Of a stretch of 64,000 bases of DNA, positions 33,547 through 44,727 are shown in pieces. Source of the stretch: Turbatrix aceti (taxonomy: Eukaryota > Nematoda > Chromadorea > Rhabditida > Panagrolaimidae). The notes under the pieces are model-generated. The model saw only the letters and a list, made by a program, of their open reading frames with translations. It was not told where the DNA came from and searched no databases. Where the stretch lies: positions 3,868,718 to 3,932,717 of the forward strand of contig OZ017768.1 of the NCBI GenBank assembly GCA_963969345.1. Direction: 5' to 3'. The position numbers were made by a program, and so were the translations under genes. The stretch's first letter is position 1. Every line of letters begins with the position of its first letter.

Positions 33547-35277
33547 ATGTTTGTGACTCGTTTTCGCCTGGCAACTGCCGTTTCGAAGGCTACATCCAAG
33601 TTCAGAGATCCCACGGTACTTGCCCAGGATGCCATCAAGGTGTCTGTGCGCGGTGGAACCGGTGGCCAGGGACTAGCCCGGTACAACGGTGTCGGAGGCG
33701 ATGGCGGCGATGTCTATGTCATTCCCCGGCGCAATCTGAGGTTCTCCGAGTTTTTCAAGGGCATTTACGCGGGTGGCGTCAAGAAGAAACTTATTGCTGA
33801 GAATGGGAAGTCCAGTACGCAGCTGGAGCTCATTGGAAGGCACGGCGAGCATCTTCTCGTCAATGTGCCACTCGGAACTGAGTGTGTCGATGAGGAAACC
33901 CGGCGGTTGGTGGCCCGGTGCACTGTGCCAAACCAGAAGGTGCTGATAGCCAGGGGAGGCAAAGGTGGGTGCGCTGCGAATTTGTACAAGTGAGTTTTTA
34001 TCGTTTTGAGGGTTTTTGGGCTTTTTTGGTCAAAAAACGTTCGTTTTTCCTTTCCAGAGGCCAAAAAGGCGATTCCTACACTCTCGGCGTCCACCTCAGA
34101 CTGCAGCCCAACATCGGCTTGGTCGGCTTCCCAAACGCTGGCAAATCCACCATGTTGCAGGCTCTGGCGCCGAAAAAGAAGAACATCAAGGTGGCACCGT
34201 ATCCTTTTACGACCACCCGGCCCCAGATGCTCCATGTCGACGTCGATCGGACATCATCTACTCGCTTTGGCAGCGAGGACGATGAACGCTTCACGCTGAC
34301 GTGTGCCGATCTGCCGGGGCTGGTGGAGGGCGCTTCGCAGAACCGGGGCAAGGGCCATTCCTTCCTCAAGCACCTCCAGCTCAGCGATATGCTCCTCATG
34401 GTCGTCGACGTCGCCGGCTTCATGCTCTCTACCGGCGTCGGCGAACACTTCCGCACCCCCCTCGAATCTATCGCGCTTCTCAATCGGGAACTCGAGGATT
34501 TTGATCCGAAGTTGGCGAGGAAACCTGTCGTCTTGGCGCTCAACAAGGTCGATTTGGAGGGCGGATTTGAGGTGAGGTATTTTTTAGCGTCGTTGAAAAA
34601 AAACTTGTTTCGAAAGATTTAAAGAAATAATTGGGGATTACGTCGTTTTTTTTCAAAAATATACGTTTCATCGAAAAATCAAAAATCATGTTTTTCAATT
34701 TTCGTGGCGAGAAAAGAAAAAAGTCAACATCGTATTTTTTTCGTGGCGGGAAAACAAAAAAAACAATCAACAATATTTAAAAAAAATTATATCCGGGTTT
34801 GTTTCACCTTGAAAAAAAAACTTGTCACTTTTTGAACCGAACGAACAAACGTCATTTGTTTAGCCGGCTGGCACTCATCTTCTTTATGAGTCACCCACCT
34901 ACCTCCCACCCTGGGCGCCCGCCGGGGAGGTGTGCTGTTTTTTTCACCCTCCCTCGATTTTGAAAATTGTTGACAGATGATTATTTCTTTCGAAACGAAA
35001 CCCATCGAGGCCAATGAATGAATGAATCGTTTATTTGCAGAGAGCGAATGCGATCAAGGACCTCCTCGAAGGCAGGCCCAGGGCATGGAGTCAGGAGGTC
35101 CCCGACGAGATCCGACCTCGTCACCCGATCCGCTTCCGATCTATTCTGACGACCAGTGCGAAGAACCACGAAATTGGAAATCTCAAATCTGTCCTTGCCC
35201 GGGTGTACGACGATGTTCATCCTGTAAAAACGCTGAATCTGACTGCCGAGTTCGACGGCAAAAATGTGATTGTGTAA
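33547..35277 (+). CDS. GTPBP10: GTPBP10/Obg-family GTPase, probably mitochondrial
   Basis: Exons 33547-33989, 34058-34571 and 35041-35277 sum to 1194 nt (397 aa). The N-terminus MFVTRFRLATAVSKAT resembles a mitochondrial presequence. The Obg fold has the Gly-rich pattern GGTGGQG, GGDGGDV, ARGGKGG. The G domain has G1 GFPNAGKST, the G2 region with YPFTTTRPQ, G3 DLPGLVEG and G4 ALNKVDL. Obg GTPases of this type (GTPBP10/ObgH2, MTG2) assemble the mitochondrial large ribosomal subunit. The usual bacterial N/K-R context GGKGG is followed by CAANLYK rather than GNxxF, a minor deviation. The gene starts 187 bp after the PTP stop (AATAAA at 33383), again operon-like. Confidence 0.92.
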
Positions 35278-37575
35278 TAAAAGTTGAAAAGTTTGAAGAA
35301 AAATAGGACTTTGGTTGTCATGGAACACCTTTCCGGTCGGTGGTCGGCTGTTTACTGCCAGCTTTTTTTTTCGACGTGGATGCTTTGTTTGCGGCTTTGC
35401 TTGTAGTCTTTTTATGGCTTTTCGACTGGGCAGACAGGCAGGCTCGCCTATCAGACTGAAATTGGAATTTTCATGTGAAGTACCCTCTTTGATGTTCTTT
35501 TTGTTTGTTTTGTATGATTACGCTGCAAAAACGTCAGCGATACGTTTTGACGCGAGATATGGTTGTCGATGTACAACTTTAGTTTTAAAATTTCGTTGTA
35601 ACAAATGATAAACCGTAACACACTGTTTTACGTTCATTTCGTTGTAAGAAACGCCAGATCGATCGTAACCCACCCGGAAGATCGTAATTCTCACGTTCAA
35701 ATTGAAAACGCGCGATTTTTTACGTTCAAAAAAGAAAAACCGTTTACGTCCATTTCGTTGTAAGAAATGACTGATCGTAACACCTCCCACATTCAAACGA
35801 GAACGTGGGAGGTATTTTTTTGTCTTTTTGAATGTTTTAACATTCAAAAACACATTTTCGAGATTCCTCATTTTTTTCAGCTGATTACCCCACCCCCAAC
35901 GTACACCTGACGTCCTGTTCTTCTTCCGGTGTCCATGAAAAGCATCACAACGAGGCACCGCCGCTAGCAGGGGACGAAATGAGACAGTCTTGATACCGCC
36001 GCCCGATTAGGGCTCGTGAATGTGCATTGTGAATTGTGAGAACGCGCATCAGTTCCACGACGACGCGTGATTGTGTACGCAAGCCAGGTGAGTCATCCGC
36101 AAAGACGAAGCGAAGCAGAGGAGGGCGAAGCAGCGCAATACCACTACCAGCCGCCAGCCATTCTTTTTTTCTTCCCCTTGCCTCGCTGCTTCAAGCCGAG
36201 GCAGGTCGAACTCTGCTCCTCTTCTCCTCCCGATGAAATCGTGCGGATGCTGGTCGATCTGGGCATCGACCAGCACGTACACCGTGCCGCAATCCCATAC
36301 CGTTGTCATCCGTAGCCGAGGCGGTCGCGGCAGCCGTCGTGGTGGTGTATGGCTTTTCCAGCTCCTAAGCCGGCAGCTGAGGTCTTGGAACGAAAATGTC
36401 ACAGCGGTGAGTATAGTTTGTTTGTAAATTGATATATAAAATCCGCTTCCAAAGTATATTTGTTTGCTTTGTTTTGTTTTATCCTGTCGGGAGTCAGTCA
36501 ATTCGTTTGGATATTTATTGATGGGGTGCTTGCTCACTTGGATGGAAATGAACGCTCTAGGCGATAATCAGCGGTCTTTGCACTCGCGCGCGCGTTCCGA
36601 GTGGTTAGTAGCGGGTTTGCACCTGTTCGTTTACGAATTGAATGAATTTTGGTTGTCCCGTCCGCGCATACATACATTTATAATGCACCCGACCTCGACG
36701 CGGTGTGAGTTAGCTCATTAGCAAACCCGCAGGGCTTGGCCTGGTCTGGACTGGTCTTTGGGCTACTCAACCACCCCAAAGAAGGGAGGGTAGTCATGGA
36801 GACTCACATCACACTACTTGCTGGATTGGATTCAATTCAATTCACCTCGGCGGTCTGGTCTGCGTGAGAGCGGGTCCTCCAGCATAAATATAATATTTTT
36901 TTTATTATGAGGTAGCGCTGTTTGAAACCCTCCGCTCCGATGAAGAACTCGCATAGCTAGTCGTCGTCGCCGTGTTGCGTTGCTGCTGTTGCTGTTGCAC
37001 GGACTGACGAGGGGGGCTATTGTTCTTGAAACGAAGCGCGTAACGTTTCGCCTCAACAACAACGGGGATCAGGTTGTCGTTTTTCGTTTTTCGTTTGGAT
37101 GCATTTTGGTGCGTTTTTGCAACGTGGCTAGCTGGCAGGTCCTTTGTGTTTGTTGTTGTCTGGTAGAATGGGAAAAAGGTCTTTTTGACTCTCGAGCGAC
37201 TTTGCTTTGCCGAGCGAACTTTGAAGTTCAAAGAACGGTTCTTGGGGACGAGGCAGGACTGCTTATCTATAATCTTAATTTTCTTCTGAAATTTTTTAAT
37301 CCGGAGTTCATTTTATCGATAATCAACAACTCAGTTTTTTTTTTCAATTTTTTTTATCAACGTGGATCCCACAAATTAATTAACCAATAAAAAAATTTTC
37401 TTATCAGTTTTTTTGAATCTATGTTCATTTTATCAAGAAATCAGTTTTTTTGACAACGTGGAAAAAGTTCAATTATCCAATAAAAATTTTATCAGTTTTT
37501 TTGAGCACGTGAAAATCACAGTTATCGCCACGCCCAATTTTTTGATAACCGCTGGATTATTTTTAGCATGCCGTG
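35278..37575. other. Upstream region of the EEIG1-like gene with candidate 5' UTR exon and repeats
   Basis: A donor-like junction ACAGCG|GTGAGT at 36406/36407 suggests a noncoding first exon spliced over 1.1 kb to the acceptor before 37571; an ATG just before it is out of frame with the gene. About 35600-35830 holds repeats of ACGT(C/T)CATTTCGTTGTAAGAAA, with related words at 39270-39430. About 37330-37510 holds three units of ATCAGTTTTTTTGA with AACGTGG. No further gene is recognised. Confidence 0.45.
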
Positions 37576-39129
37576 ATGGCGTTCCTCAAGAAGAAGCGCG
37601 TCAAGTTTGTCGTCGACTTGGAGGTGCACCGTCTGACGGACGTGACGCTGCTCAACGCGACTCTCTTCGCCAAGGTTCGCCTCATCGACGGCGGCTCGTT
37701 CGAAGGCTTCACTAATCACGGACAGGTCGAAGCGCATACCGTCTATCTGGGCCCAAAATTCAATTTTGAAGTCAGGATACCTGCTGATACGCAGACCGGT
37801 GAGCTTGAGCCATGCAGGTGCAAGGTGTCGATTCGAAAGGTTTGCATCTAACTTTTTTTTTGGGCGTTGTTGGCTTTATTTTCGTTTTTTTTTGTTTAGG
37901 AAGACCGAGGTGGCAGGACGACGACCAAGCTCGGCTTCGTCATCGTCAATCTTTCCGAGTTTGCAGCGAGTGGCGTGAATGAAATCCAGAAAAACTATCT
38001 GCTCGATGGGTACACGGGTCAGCGACAGGACAACTCACGGGTTCACATTCACGTTCGCATGATTCACCAGGGCGCTGATCCTATGTTTAAAGTGTGAGTT
38101 TGGGCATTGGGATTTTTTGGGGGGAAATTGGCCTAAAAATGTTGACAAAAATCCTAAAAAAAAAAAGATTTTATGTTTTTGACAAAAACTGTCCTTAAAA
38201 TCGTTAAAACATATAAAAAAATATCAAAGATGTAATTTGTGAATATTTTTGAGGAATTTGGCATCAAAAATATCAAAAAATGAATATATGTAATTTTTTT
38301 GAGTAATGTGGCCAAAAAATTTCAAATTGACTAAAAAACTAATTTTATAATTTTTTTGTTCTTTTTGAGAAAATTCCTTGAAAAATCGTTGAAAATGCGT
38401 AAAAATATGTTTTTTTTTTATTTTTGGTTTTTTTGAGGAAATTAGCATAAAAATGGTTGAAAATGCGTAAAAAATCTAAAATTAGTGATTTTTTACGAAT
38501 TTGAAAAAAAAACTATTTTTTTTGACGAAAAAATCGTTTGCAGTCCAAACATGCTGATGTCGTCAAGCGAAGAAGCCCAACTCAACCCAATCGACCGAAA
38601 AGGGCCCAGCCAATCCCAAGTCGAAGACGACAGACTCATCACTTCCCAATCCAACGAACTGCCCTCCCCGACGAGCCTCGGGCCCTTCGAGCGATCCAGC
38701 CTCCACGGCCACCCCCAAACCGGTCATCAGGACACAGTCTCCCTCTCTTCCTCCTCAAATGCGACAGGACCTGCCGGCTCGCTCGCAACCACCCCCCAGC
38801 CACCGACCCCTTCGCTGACCGCTGCGATGCGTCGCGTCAGCGAAGAAAGAATCTCGACAACCATCAACAGAGTGCAGCAGACGCGACGCGACGCGCAGGA
38901 CGTCATCGACGAGGTCATAGCCGAGACATCTGCCCTCCACACGCCACGCAACCGGGCATCCACGAGCTACGACTACGAAGCCGACGATCCCACGGATGGC
39001 AAACTCGAGCTCTACGTCGACGCGGACGGCGAAGCGGTCGTCGGACTCAATGGCAGGGGCGCCAGTCTTCAGAAAGTCGGACTCGACACCGGGTCCGACT
39101 TCTCTTCTATGCCGTCGGCCCATGGGTAA
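37576..39129 (+). CDS. sym-3: EEIG1/FAM102 (SYM-3-like) protein with N-terminal NT-C2 domain
   Basis: Exons 37576-37839, 37900-38093 and 38544-39129 sum to 1044 nt (347 aa). The N-terminus MAFLKKKRVKFVVDLEVHRL, then FAKVRLIDGGSF, and KLGFVIVNLSEFAASG with YTGQRQDNSRVHIHVRM follow the NT-C2 (EEIG1/EHBP) domain of FAM102A/B closely. The middle is Ser/Pro-rich. The end has DGKLELYVDADGEAVVGLNG, matching the family's C-terminal strand (LRLFVSRDGSATLSG in human). NT-C2 proteins bind phosphoinositide membranes and Rab/EHD partners at recycling endosomes. The C. elegans orthologue SYM-3 acts with MEC-8/SYM-4 in epidermal attachment. Confidence 0.88.
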
Positions 39130-40119
39130 CGGCTTCGACGGCATTGTTACACTTTTTGTACCGGGCACTTTTATGAATTAGTAATTTCGTAGAATTTTTT
39201 TGTATGATAAAATGATATTTTTCGGTGAATTTTGTGGGAAAAAGGGTGGAAAAGTGGAAAACTCGTTTTTAACCGTAAGTTTACGGTTTATCGGGTGTGA
39301 TACGATTCGTCGAATCTTACAACGAAAAAGTAAAGTAACAACAATAATAAAAATTCGTTTTTGAACGTAAAGTCGCGCTTTCTTGCGTTTACCGTTTTTT
39401 CAGCTCTTACAACGAATTGTAAACTTTTTCGCTGCAAGTCATAGCGCCGATGATTTTTTCAAAAAATCTGATAACTTTTAGGTTTTCAAAGGTTGTCTGA
39501 TATGAGCGCTTCAATTGGGTTTAGGTATTTCATTTTTCGCTAGTTTTTGCCGTTGTTTCTGTTCTGTGCCGTGCTTGCGTTTCTCACTTGCATTTTTTAT
39601 ATTTTCAGGTTGCAAACATGCCAACCAGGCTTCGGAAATTCCACCAGAATCTCGCCGCGCTAGTCGAAAGCATCATCAGCCTGCTCAGCCGAATATCGGG
39701 GATTTGGAGATTCCATCTGGACCTCGCCGCCCCCGTGCAAAATCTGGACCGCCTGCTCAACCGGTCATGAACCCGTCAGACATGGATACTGAGGTGGCCG
39801 ACGTCGCTCCGAATGTCTTTATCTTAATAATTTGTTTGTCAAATGCTGTCGTTGGATTCTGAGCCGCGTGATTTTTCTATATAAATGTAAAATATAATTA
39901 TCGAACTGTAGATTCGCTGCTGGAACTGATGCCCACTTGAAGATAGCCGACGTTCCCATATCGCAGCCGTACTTTTTTTGAGGTACATCCCCTCCCCGAT
40001 GTTTTTTCGCCAGATAAAACAAGATTTGATTGGAGTAAATAAATTTTATTAAACTCCGACAAAAAAACAAAAACAATAAATACAAAATTTCCAAACAAAA
40101 AATCAAAAACAAAGAAAAA
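39130..40119. other. Intergenic region with inverted-word repeats
   Basis: Contains TCTTACAACGAA words related to those at 35600-35830. A short frame at 39618-39770 follows an acceptor-like site but has no other support. No confident gene. Confidence 0.45.
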
Positions 40120-40320
40120 TTACCCGTTGAAAGGGGGCATGACTTCAGCAGCCTCCATCAATTCTGGCATGAGTTCTTCCGGGACCTGATTGATGACGTA
40201 GTCGAATGCCGCTTGACCGTAGGTGGCGAGAATCCAGTCGAGAAGGTAGAGCAGCTGCAGGATTTGGGGCCTGAAGGTAGGCCCAGGGTGACGATCGCGG
40301 CGGAGGTTGATGGAAGCCAT
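40120..40320 (-). CDS. Small protein, DWI-family member 1 (66 aa, unknown function)
   Basis: Single-exon 66-aa protein. A basic N-terminus is followed by a hydrophobic helix with LLYLLDWILATYG and then VINQVPEELMPELMEAAEVMPP. It shares the pattern (aromatic/Leu)DWI-x-A-x-(aromatic/Leu)-G, then an N/T-(Q/L)-(I/V/L)-P motif, with four other window genes (44728, 46701, 58720, 59800) that are otherwise diverged. A TATAAAAAG box lies at 40391-40399, about 70 nt upstream of the ATG, and an AATAAA follows. It is downstream of, and on the same strand as, the REEP-MSP gene. Unlike the others it lacks the shared GC-rich 5' module. Function unknown; no signal peptide or cysteines. Confidence 0.5.
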   Translation of the reverse strand: MASINLRRDRHPGPTFRPQILQLLYLLDWILATYGQAAFDYVINQVPEELMPELMEAAEVMPPFNG

Positions 40321-40597
40321 TGCGGAGTCGACTGGTTGACGGATGACAAATGACAGTGGATTGGACCAACTGAAGCTACCATTGATGCGATGGCACTCTT
40401 TTTATATCGTCGTTTGCCAGGTGGGCGGCGCGCAAGTACAAGTTGAAGCGCGCATGCCGGTGACTGAGTGGGAACATTCTTTTTCTTTGATGCGCGCGCG
40501 CGCGGAAAGAAACAACTCCCATACCTGTACCATCTGGGATTCTTGACACCACCCCATCCCAGTCCCCGGGGATCTTCCCAAAAGAATATTTACGCAG

Positions 40598-42441
40598 TTA
40601 TAAGACATATCTGACAGCGAAAGCCTTGCGGCGGCACAGACGGTTGCTACTGACCATGGAGGGGTCGAAGACTTTCTGATCCGGCGCGACAAAGCGATAG
40701 TCAATTGCGAGGCGGTCTTTGTTGCTGGCCTCGTAGGGAGTGATAATTGCGCCCTCGCTGACAGCGAATGTGACGGCGATGTGCTGGCCGGGGTCCATGA
40801 AGCCGCACGTGGGGGTCGCAATGATGCGTTTGGCGGCGTTCGTCTTCAGCGCCCACATGAGACGGTCCTTGGTCACGTTTGTGAGGCGCAGGTTGATGAA
40901 CTCGCCGAAGGGAGCGTGGAAGATCAGCTGAAACACCAAAGCATTGAATTTGAAAAAAAAAATCCACAAAAAATGCCATTTTTTCGTTCGCGAACAAACA
41001 CGAACATTTTGACAATTTTAATCGAAAAATCAAACGAACACGAACAATTTTTACCGTGTTTGCGAACGAAAACGAACAAACAGAGAACATAACTTATAAC
41101 TTGAAAATTTGTTATTTGTGCAAAATTTAGTTTTTTTCTGGGGTAGAAAAACGTAAACTGTCTTTTTTTGACTAGATTGAAAAATGTATTTACCTTTTTT
41201 TTCATAAAATAACGATTTTGGCACCGTTTCTAATTTTTTTACAAAAATTTTGTTTTGTTCCCAAAACAAAAAAAATAGAAAAAATAATTCATGAACAAAC
41301 GCAAACACGAAAAATTGAACTTCTTCACGAACGAACGCGAACATTTGTCCACCCCTGAGCCCAACCGTGCCCGAACTCACTGCATGCGCAGGAGAAGCAT
41401 CAATATCTTTATCAAAAAGCGGCAGCGTCTGTCCAGTGACTACGTCTCCGGAATCCGAAGGACAGCGATCCCGAAGTCCGAGAATCGGCGTCGAGGGCAG
41501 CGGCTTGGGCGACGAAATCATACGGTCGCAGTCCGTGATGCCGACCGTCGTAGAACAATCCTTGCCTGCAACGGTGCGGCGATCGGTTTGGAAGTTGTGA
41601 AACAGATTCCGCATTTGTCCAGCAATCGGACTGATTTCGCCAATGTTGGACACGATCTCCGCATCTGCGTCCATGTTCCCGCTCGTCTCGTTGACCTTCT
41701 CCGGCCGATCGCAGATGGGCAACGCTGTCGGAATGGTATCCAGCTCGTTGAGGCCGGTGTAAGTCGTTGGCGGCGAGATGGTTTTAACCTGACGACGGAG
41801 AAGGTAGTTCATCAGCGAGCTGTTCTTCGCCGTTACTGGTGGCGCGCGACTCGGCAGCTGCGTCTGAGACGTCGAAAGGGTATCCAGGCTCTGCGCCATC
41901 CAGATCCTGGACTTGTAGCCAGACCCGGTCGCTGGAACCGCCGCCGAACGGGTTGACGGCTTCCGCGTCTGGGCACTCACGTACGCGTAGACAGCCGTCA
42001 TGAAGACAAACTTCACCGTATAATAGCAGAAAGCCTTGCCCACGATGTGGTCTGACATCGTGAGCAGGCCGTAGAGGATCCAGTAGATGACCAGTAGCTG
42101 CTAAAATGTCTCCACACATTTTTTTGGATGCCCCTGTGTCCACTCACATAAATGCCGATGTCGACAGTGTTCACGACGACACGATAGCTCAGCAGAACCC
42201 CCGGCAAACCGGTGAGGATTGCACAGACCAATGGCGCGTAAGTGCCGTTGACGAGGTAGAGCGTCACGGCAGCGCCGAGGCCAACAAACCATTCATTGAG
42301 CGTGAAGGACGTGAAGACATCCAGCACACCCCGGACAACGCCTTTTCCCTCGCTAGATGTCATGACTAGCTGTGGCTCGACTTCTGTCGCAATTGCTGTG
42401 CCACTTCTGATGCCGTGTGCTGTCGATGCCGTCGCGCTCAT
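40598..42441 (-). CDS. REEP (TB2/DP1/HVA22)-like membrane protein fused to C-terminal MSP domain
   Basis: Exons 42441-42148, 42097-41381 and 40927-40598 sum to 1341 nt (446 aa). Residues about 35-165 contain several hydrophobic segments with LPGVLLSYRVV, then IYWILYGLLTMSDHIVG, then FCYYTVKFVFMTAVY, the pattern of the REEP/TB2-DP1-HVA22 ER-shaping family. A Ser/Thr/Pro-rich linker follows. The last exon is an MSP domain from LIFHAPFGEFINLRLTN through ALKTNAAKRIIATPTCGFMDPG and IDYRFVAP. MSP/VAP domains bind FFAT peptides or polymerise in nematode sperm. Both joins keep phase 0; a hAT-like repeat lies in the last intron. Two adjacent genes wrongly joined is possible, but the MSP exon has no start of its own. 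Confidence 0.6.
40978..41363. mobile_element. hAT-like non-autonomous repeat, copy 3 (inside REEP-MSP intron)
   Basis: The right end reads GAACATTTGTCCACCCCTGAG, the inverse of the CAGGGGTGGACAAATG terminus. The body shares the CGAACACGAAC, AAACGTAAACTGT and GTTCGCGAAC blocks of copies 1 and 2. It begins 11 nt past the donor of REEP-MSP exon 2, so its removal depends on that intron being spliced. Confidence 0.7.
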
Positions 42442-42449
42442 GCAAAATG

Positions 42450-42880
42450 TAATCAGTTGGATGTGTTGTTTTTTGGAATCGAACGATGATTTGGCTTGAA
42501 TTTGCATGACACCGGATTGCGATTTGGCAGGTGTCATAAACAGGTGGAATGGCGCTGGAGTTGATAAATTGGCAAAAAAAGTGTGCAAATGACAGACAGG
42601 ACAGACAATGGCAACTGAAAAATATGAAATTTTTAAAACAAACGCCAATTAAAGCAACGAGCTTTTGTTCCGGTCGATTTTTTTTTAAATGTGTTCACAC
42701 TTTTTTTCAAACAATTTTTCCGCCTTTTGTATGTATCGTAAACAAACAAAGTTTGATCGATCTTTCCCACCAAAAATCAAAATTACGATTATTGTTTCCC
42801 ATGTTTTCCACGTGTTTTGAGAGTTTTAAAAAACTCCAGACACAAACAAAATTTACTTTTCACTTTTTCAAAATTTGCAG
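42450..42880. repeat. Duplicated promoter block, copy 1 (upstream of REEP-MSP)
   Basis: Nearly identical to 45440-45870, beginning 8-9 bp before the REEP-MSP ATG. The other copy lies directly upstream of TBH exon 1. Matching landmarks include TTGGATGTGTTGTTTTTTGG, CATGACACCGGATTGCG, GCAAATGACAGACAGGAC and CATGTTTTCCACGTG. The simplest reading is an ancestral bidirectional promoter between REEP-MSP (-) and TBH (+) that was duplicated. Confidence 0.8.
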
Positions 42881-42888
42881 AACAAGAT

Positions 42889-43210
42889 CGTCGACGGCTA
42901 CATAAACACGAAGGGGGAAATCAAGTTCGACGTCGGCCAGGATTGCTTGGTCCCTAAGAAGCTCCCAAAAGATCCTGAACGGTTTGGGTTTTCCAGAAAG
43001 TTCGTGACCTGTGATCCGTTGGATTACGCTATTGAGGTAAGTTTTGCTTGGTTCAGCGGTGGAAAAACGTGTTTGCTAAAAAATTTGATCCCTCCCAAAT
43101 GTTTTAAATTAATTTTTCCGCGGGTTTTTTCGAACTTATTCAATAGGATAACATTTATTAAGTCAATTAAATCAAACAAAATTACATGGCAACAATAAAA
43201 AATAAGAGCA
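42889..43210 (+). pseudogene. Partial copy 1 of TBH exon 2 plus truncated small-gene tail
   Basis: 42889-43036 matches the 3' half of TBH exon 2 (46337-46485), from NKIVDGYIN through DPLDYAIE and the GTAAGT donor, with about three substitutions. Relative to the intact locus, exon 1, intron 1 and the first half of exon 2 are missing, the promoter block joining directly at AATTTGCAG|AACAAGATCG. After about 90 bp of intron the 3' tail of the antisense small gene is present (to about 43205), but its coding part is gone. Confidence 0.85.
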
Positions 43211-43502
43211 CAAACGTTCGGCCGAGCGAACGTAACACTCGTCAGCACCGCAACCTCAAAGACCTGCAGCAGCTCTGATACGATACGCTGTGTGGGAACG
43301 AACTTGTGTTGTCCGTGTTGTGGTTCTTAATGAATAAAAAAAATTTGCATACCATAAATATCCTTAATGGAAAAAAAATTTGCAATCAGTCAGGTTCATC
43401 ATCACTGACGGCATCTTCTGTCGACCCGACGCCTCTGCTTCTGACTCTGCTGTCGTGTACGCCTGCCTTCTATTTCGCCTGTTCGTCTGACGGTAATCGA
43501 GC

Positions 43503-43985
43503 ATGTCCGATGCGACAAAAGCTCCTGTGAGCAATGCCGGGACCGCCGGCAAGAAAACCAGCGCCGAGATATCAAGGGAAAAAAAGGCCAGGGAAAACTG
43601 CGAGTAAGCTTGTCGTGAACCCCAGAATCCAATGTTTTGCTTCTTTTTTTTCAGATCACCGGATAAATACCTCATCCCACTCTTCATCGCCATCGTCTAT
43701 ACGTCACTCGCCCTAATCGCGTGCCTCATCCTACTCATCATGTACCGCGGCTACCTCCGCGTCAAGCTGCGCAAGCCAGGTGGCCCAGGCGAGGAAACAA
43801 CGATCGGCGCCACGACGATGGCCGAAGTCAAGGAGAAGCACAAGGAGGACAAGAAGAAGAAGAAGAAAAAGAAGGACAAGAAGAATAAGAAGAATAAGAG
43901 GAAAAGCGAAACTGAGGGATCCCGCACTAGCAACCGCTCTAGCAACCGAACTAGCAACCGCACTAGCAACCGCACTAACAAGTGA
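43503..43985 (+). CDS. Small single-pass membrane protein with poly-Lys and SNRT-repeat tail
   Basis: Exons 43503-43603 and 43655-43985 sum to 432 nt (143 aa). A hydrophilic N-terminus of about 38 residues precedes one transmembrane helix (YLIPLFIAIVYTSLALIACLILLIMY) and a basic cytosolic tail with long Lys runs, ending in four to five SNRT/SNRS repeats encoded by a CTAGCAACCGCA-type microsatellite. There is no signal peptide, so a tail-in or type III topology is likely. I do not recognise the family. It is stranded between two duplicated TBH fragments, so it may have moved with, or been trapped by, the rearrangement. Confidence 0.6.
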
Positions 43986-44109
43986 TCTACAACTTGACTA
44001 CTACTGGACAAACGGACTTCCAGATTTACATTGTGACCACAACGGAAATAAAGACGATAAAAAATGCAATGGAGAATTAGTTTTTATGAATCCAATTTTA
44101 CATGAACTA

Positions 44110-44250
44110 CAAGTTGTGTATATCTGGTATCAGGGTCTGATACTGATACTGATATCAGGATGATATCAGTCAGGCAAGAAAACTATCAACATGGTATCAT
44201 GATGGCGAAATCGTAATTGTCAGGCTGATATCAGGTTTGATATCGTGTAC
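44110..44250. repeat. CTGATATCAG palindromic repeat tract
   Basis: GATATCAG, CTGATACTGATA and TGGTATCA words recur about ten times within 140 bp. Each is near-palindromic. Confidence 0.7.
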
Positions 44251-44312
44251 AAAGCCTTGCTGTTCAGTTGTAGTCATGTTGTAGATCACGTGCTTGTGCA
44301 GGAAGACAAAGC

Positions 44313-44530
44313 TTTTTTGGGCTTACTGAACTTTTGCACAACAAAGAAATCGACTAAACTTGGCGCAGTAGGTGTTACGCTACATAAGGGGGAAATCGAG
44401 TTTGACATGGGCTAGGATTGCCTGGTCTCTAAGAAGCTCCCCAAAAATTCTGAACGTTTTGGGTTTTCCAGGAAGTTCGTCACCTGTGATCCTTTGGATT
44501 ACGCTATCGAGGTAAGTTTTGCTTGGTTCA
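44313..44530 (+). pseudogene. Partial copy 2 of TBH exon 2, joined directly to a small-gene 5' module
   Basis: 44388-44512 matches TBH exon 2 from the KGEI(E/K)FD region to DPLDYAIE and the donor, with a stop codon (TAG) replacing Gln at 44414-44416. At 44313-44380 it abuts, without spacer, an inverted copy of the small-gene 5' module (GGGCTTACTGAAC ... CTTGGCGCAGTAGGTGTTAC). The rearrangement breakpoint therefore lies exactly at the module's edge. Confidence 0.8.
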
Positions 44531-44727
44531 GTGACGGAAAAACGTGTTTGTTAAAAAGTTAATGCCCTCCCCAAAAAAAATTAATTTGTTTTTCCACGGA
44601 TTTTTGACAAACTTTTTCAACAGGATGACATTTATAAAATCAATCAAATCAAACAAAATAACAAAATAACAATGAAACAAAAATAAATAAGGGCACAAAA
44701 AGTATTGTCCACGATGTTCGGTGCAGT

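Noticed and set aside
36036..36410. Coding exon upstream of the EEIG1-like gene
   Set aside because: The ATG before the 36406 donor is out of phase with the downstream exon; a noncoding first exon fits better.
39515..39862. Possible small gene with internal FH-x-LAA repeat (39618-39770)
   Set aside because: Acceptor-like site present but no start, partner exon, or family similarity that I can support.
41291..41956. A 221-codon plus-strand frame
   Set aside because: Antisense of the REEP-MSP gene and partly within the hAT-like repeat; Arg-rich shadow composition.
42013..42648. N-terminal extension of the REEP-MSP protein to 211 codons
   Set aside because: The extra codons lie in the duplicated promoter block and the same frame exists in the other copy without any gene; the ATG at 42441 is preferred.
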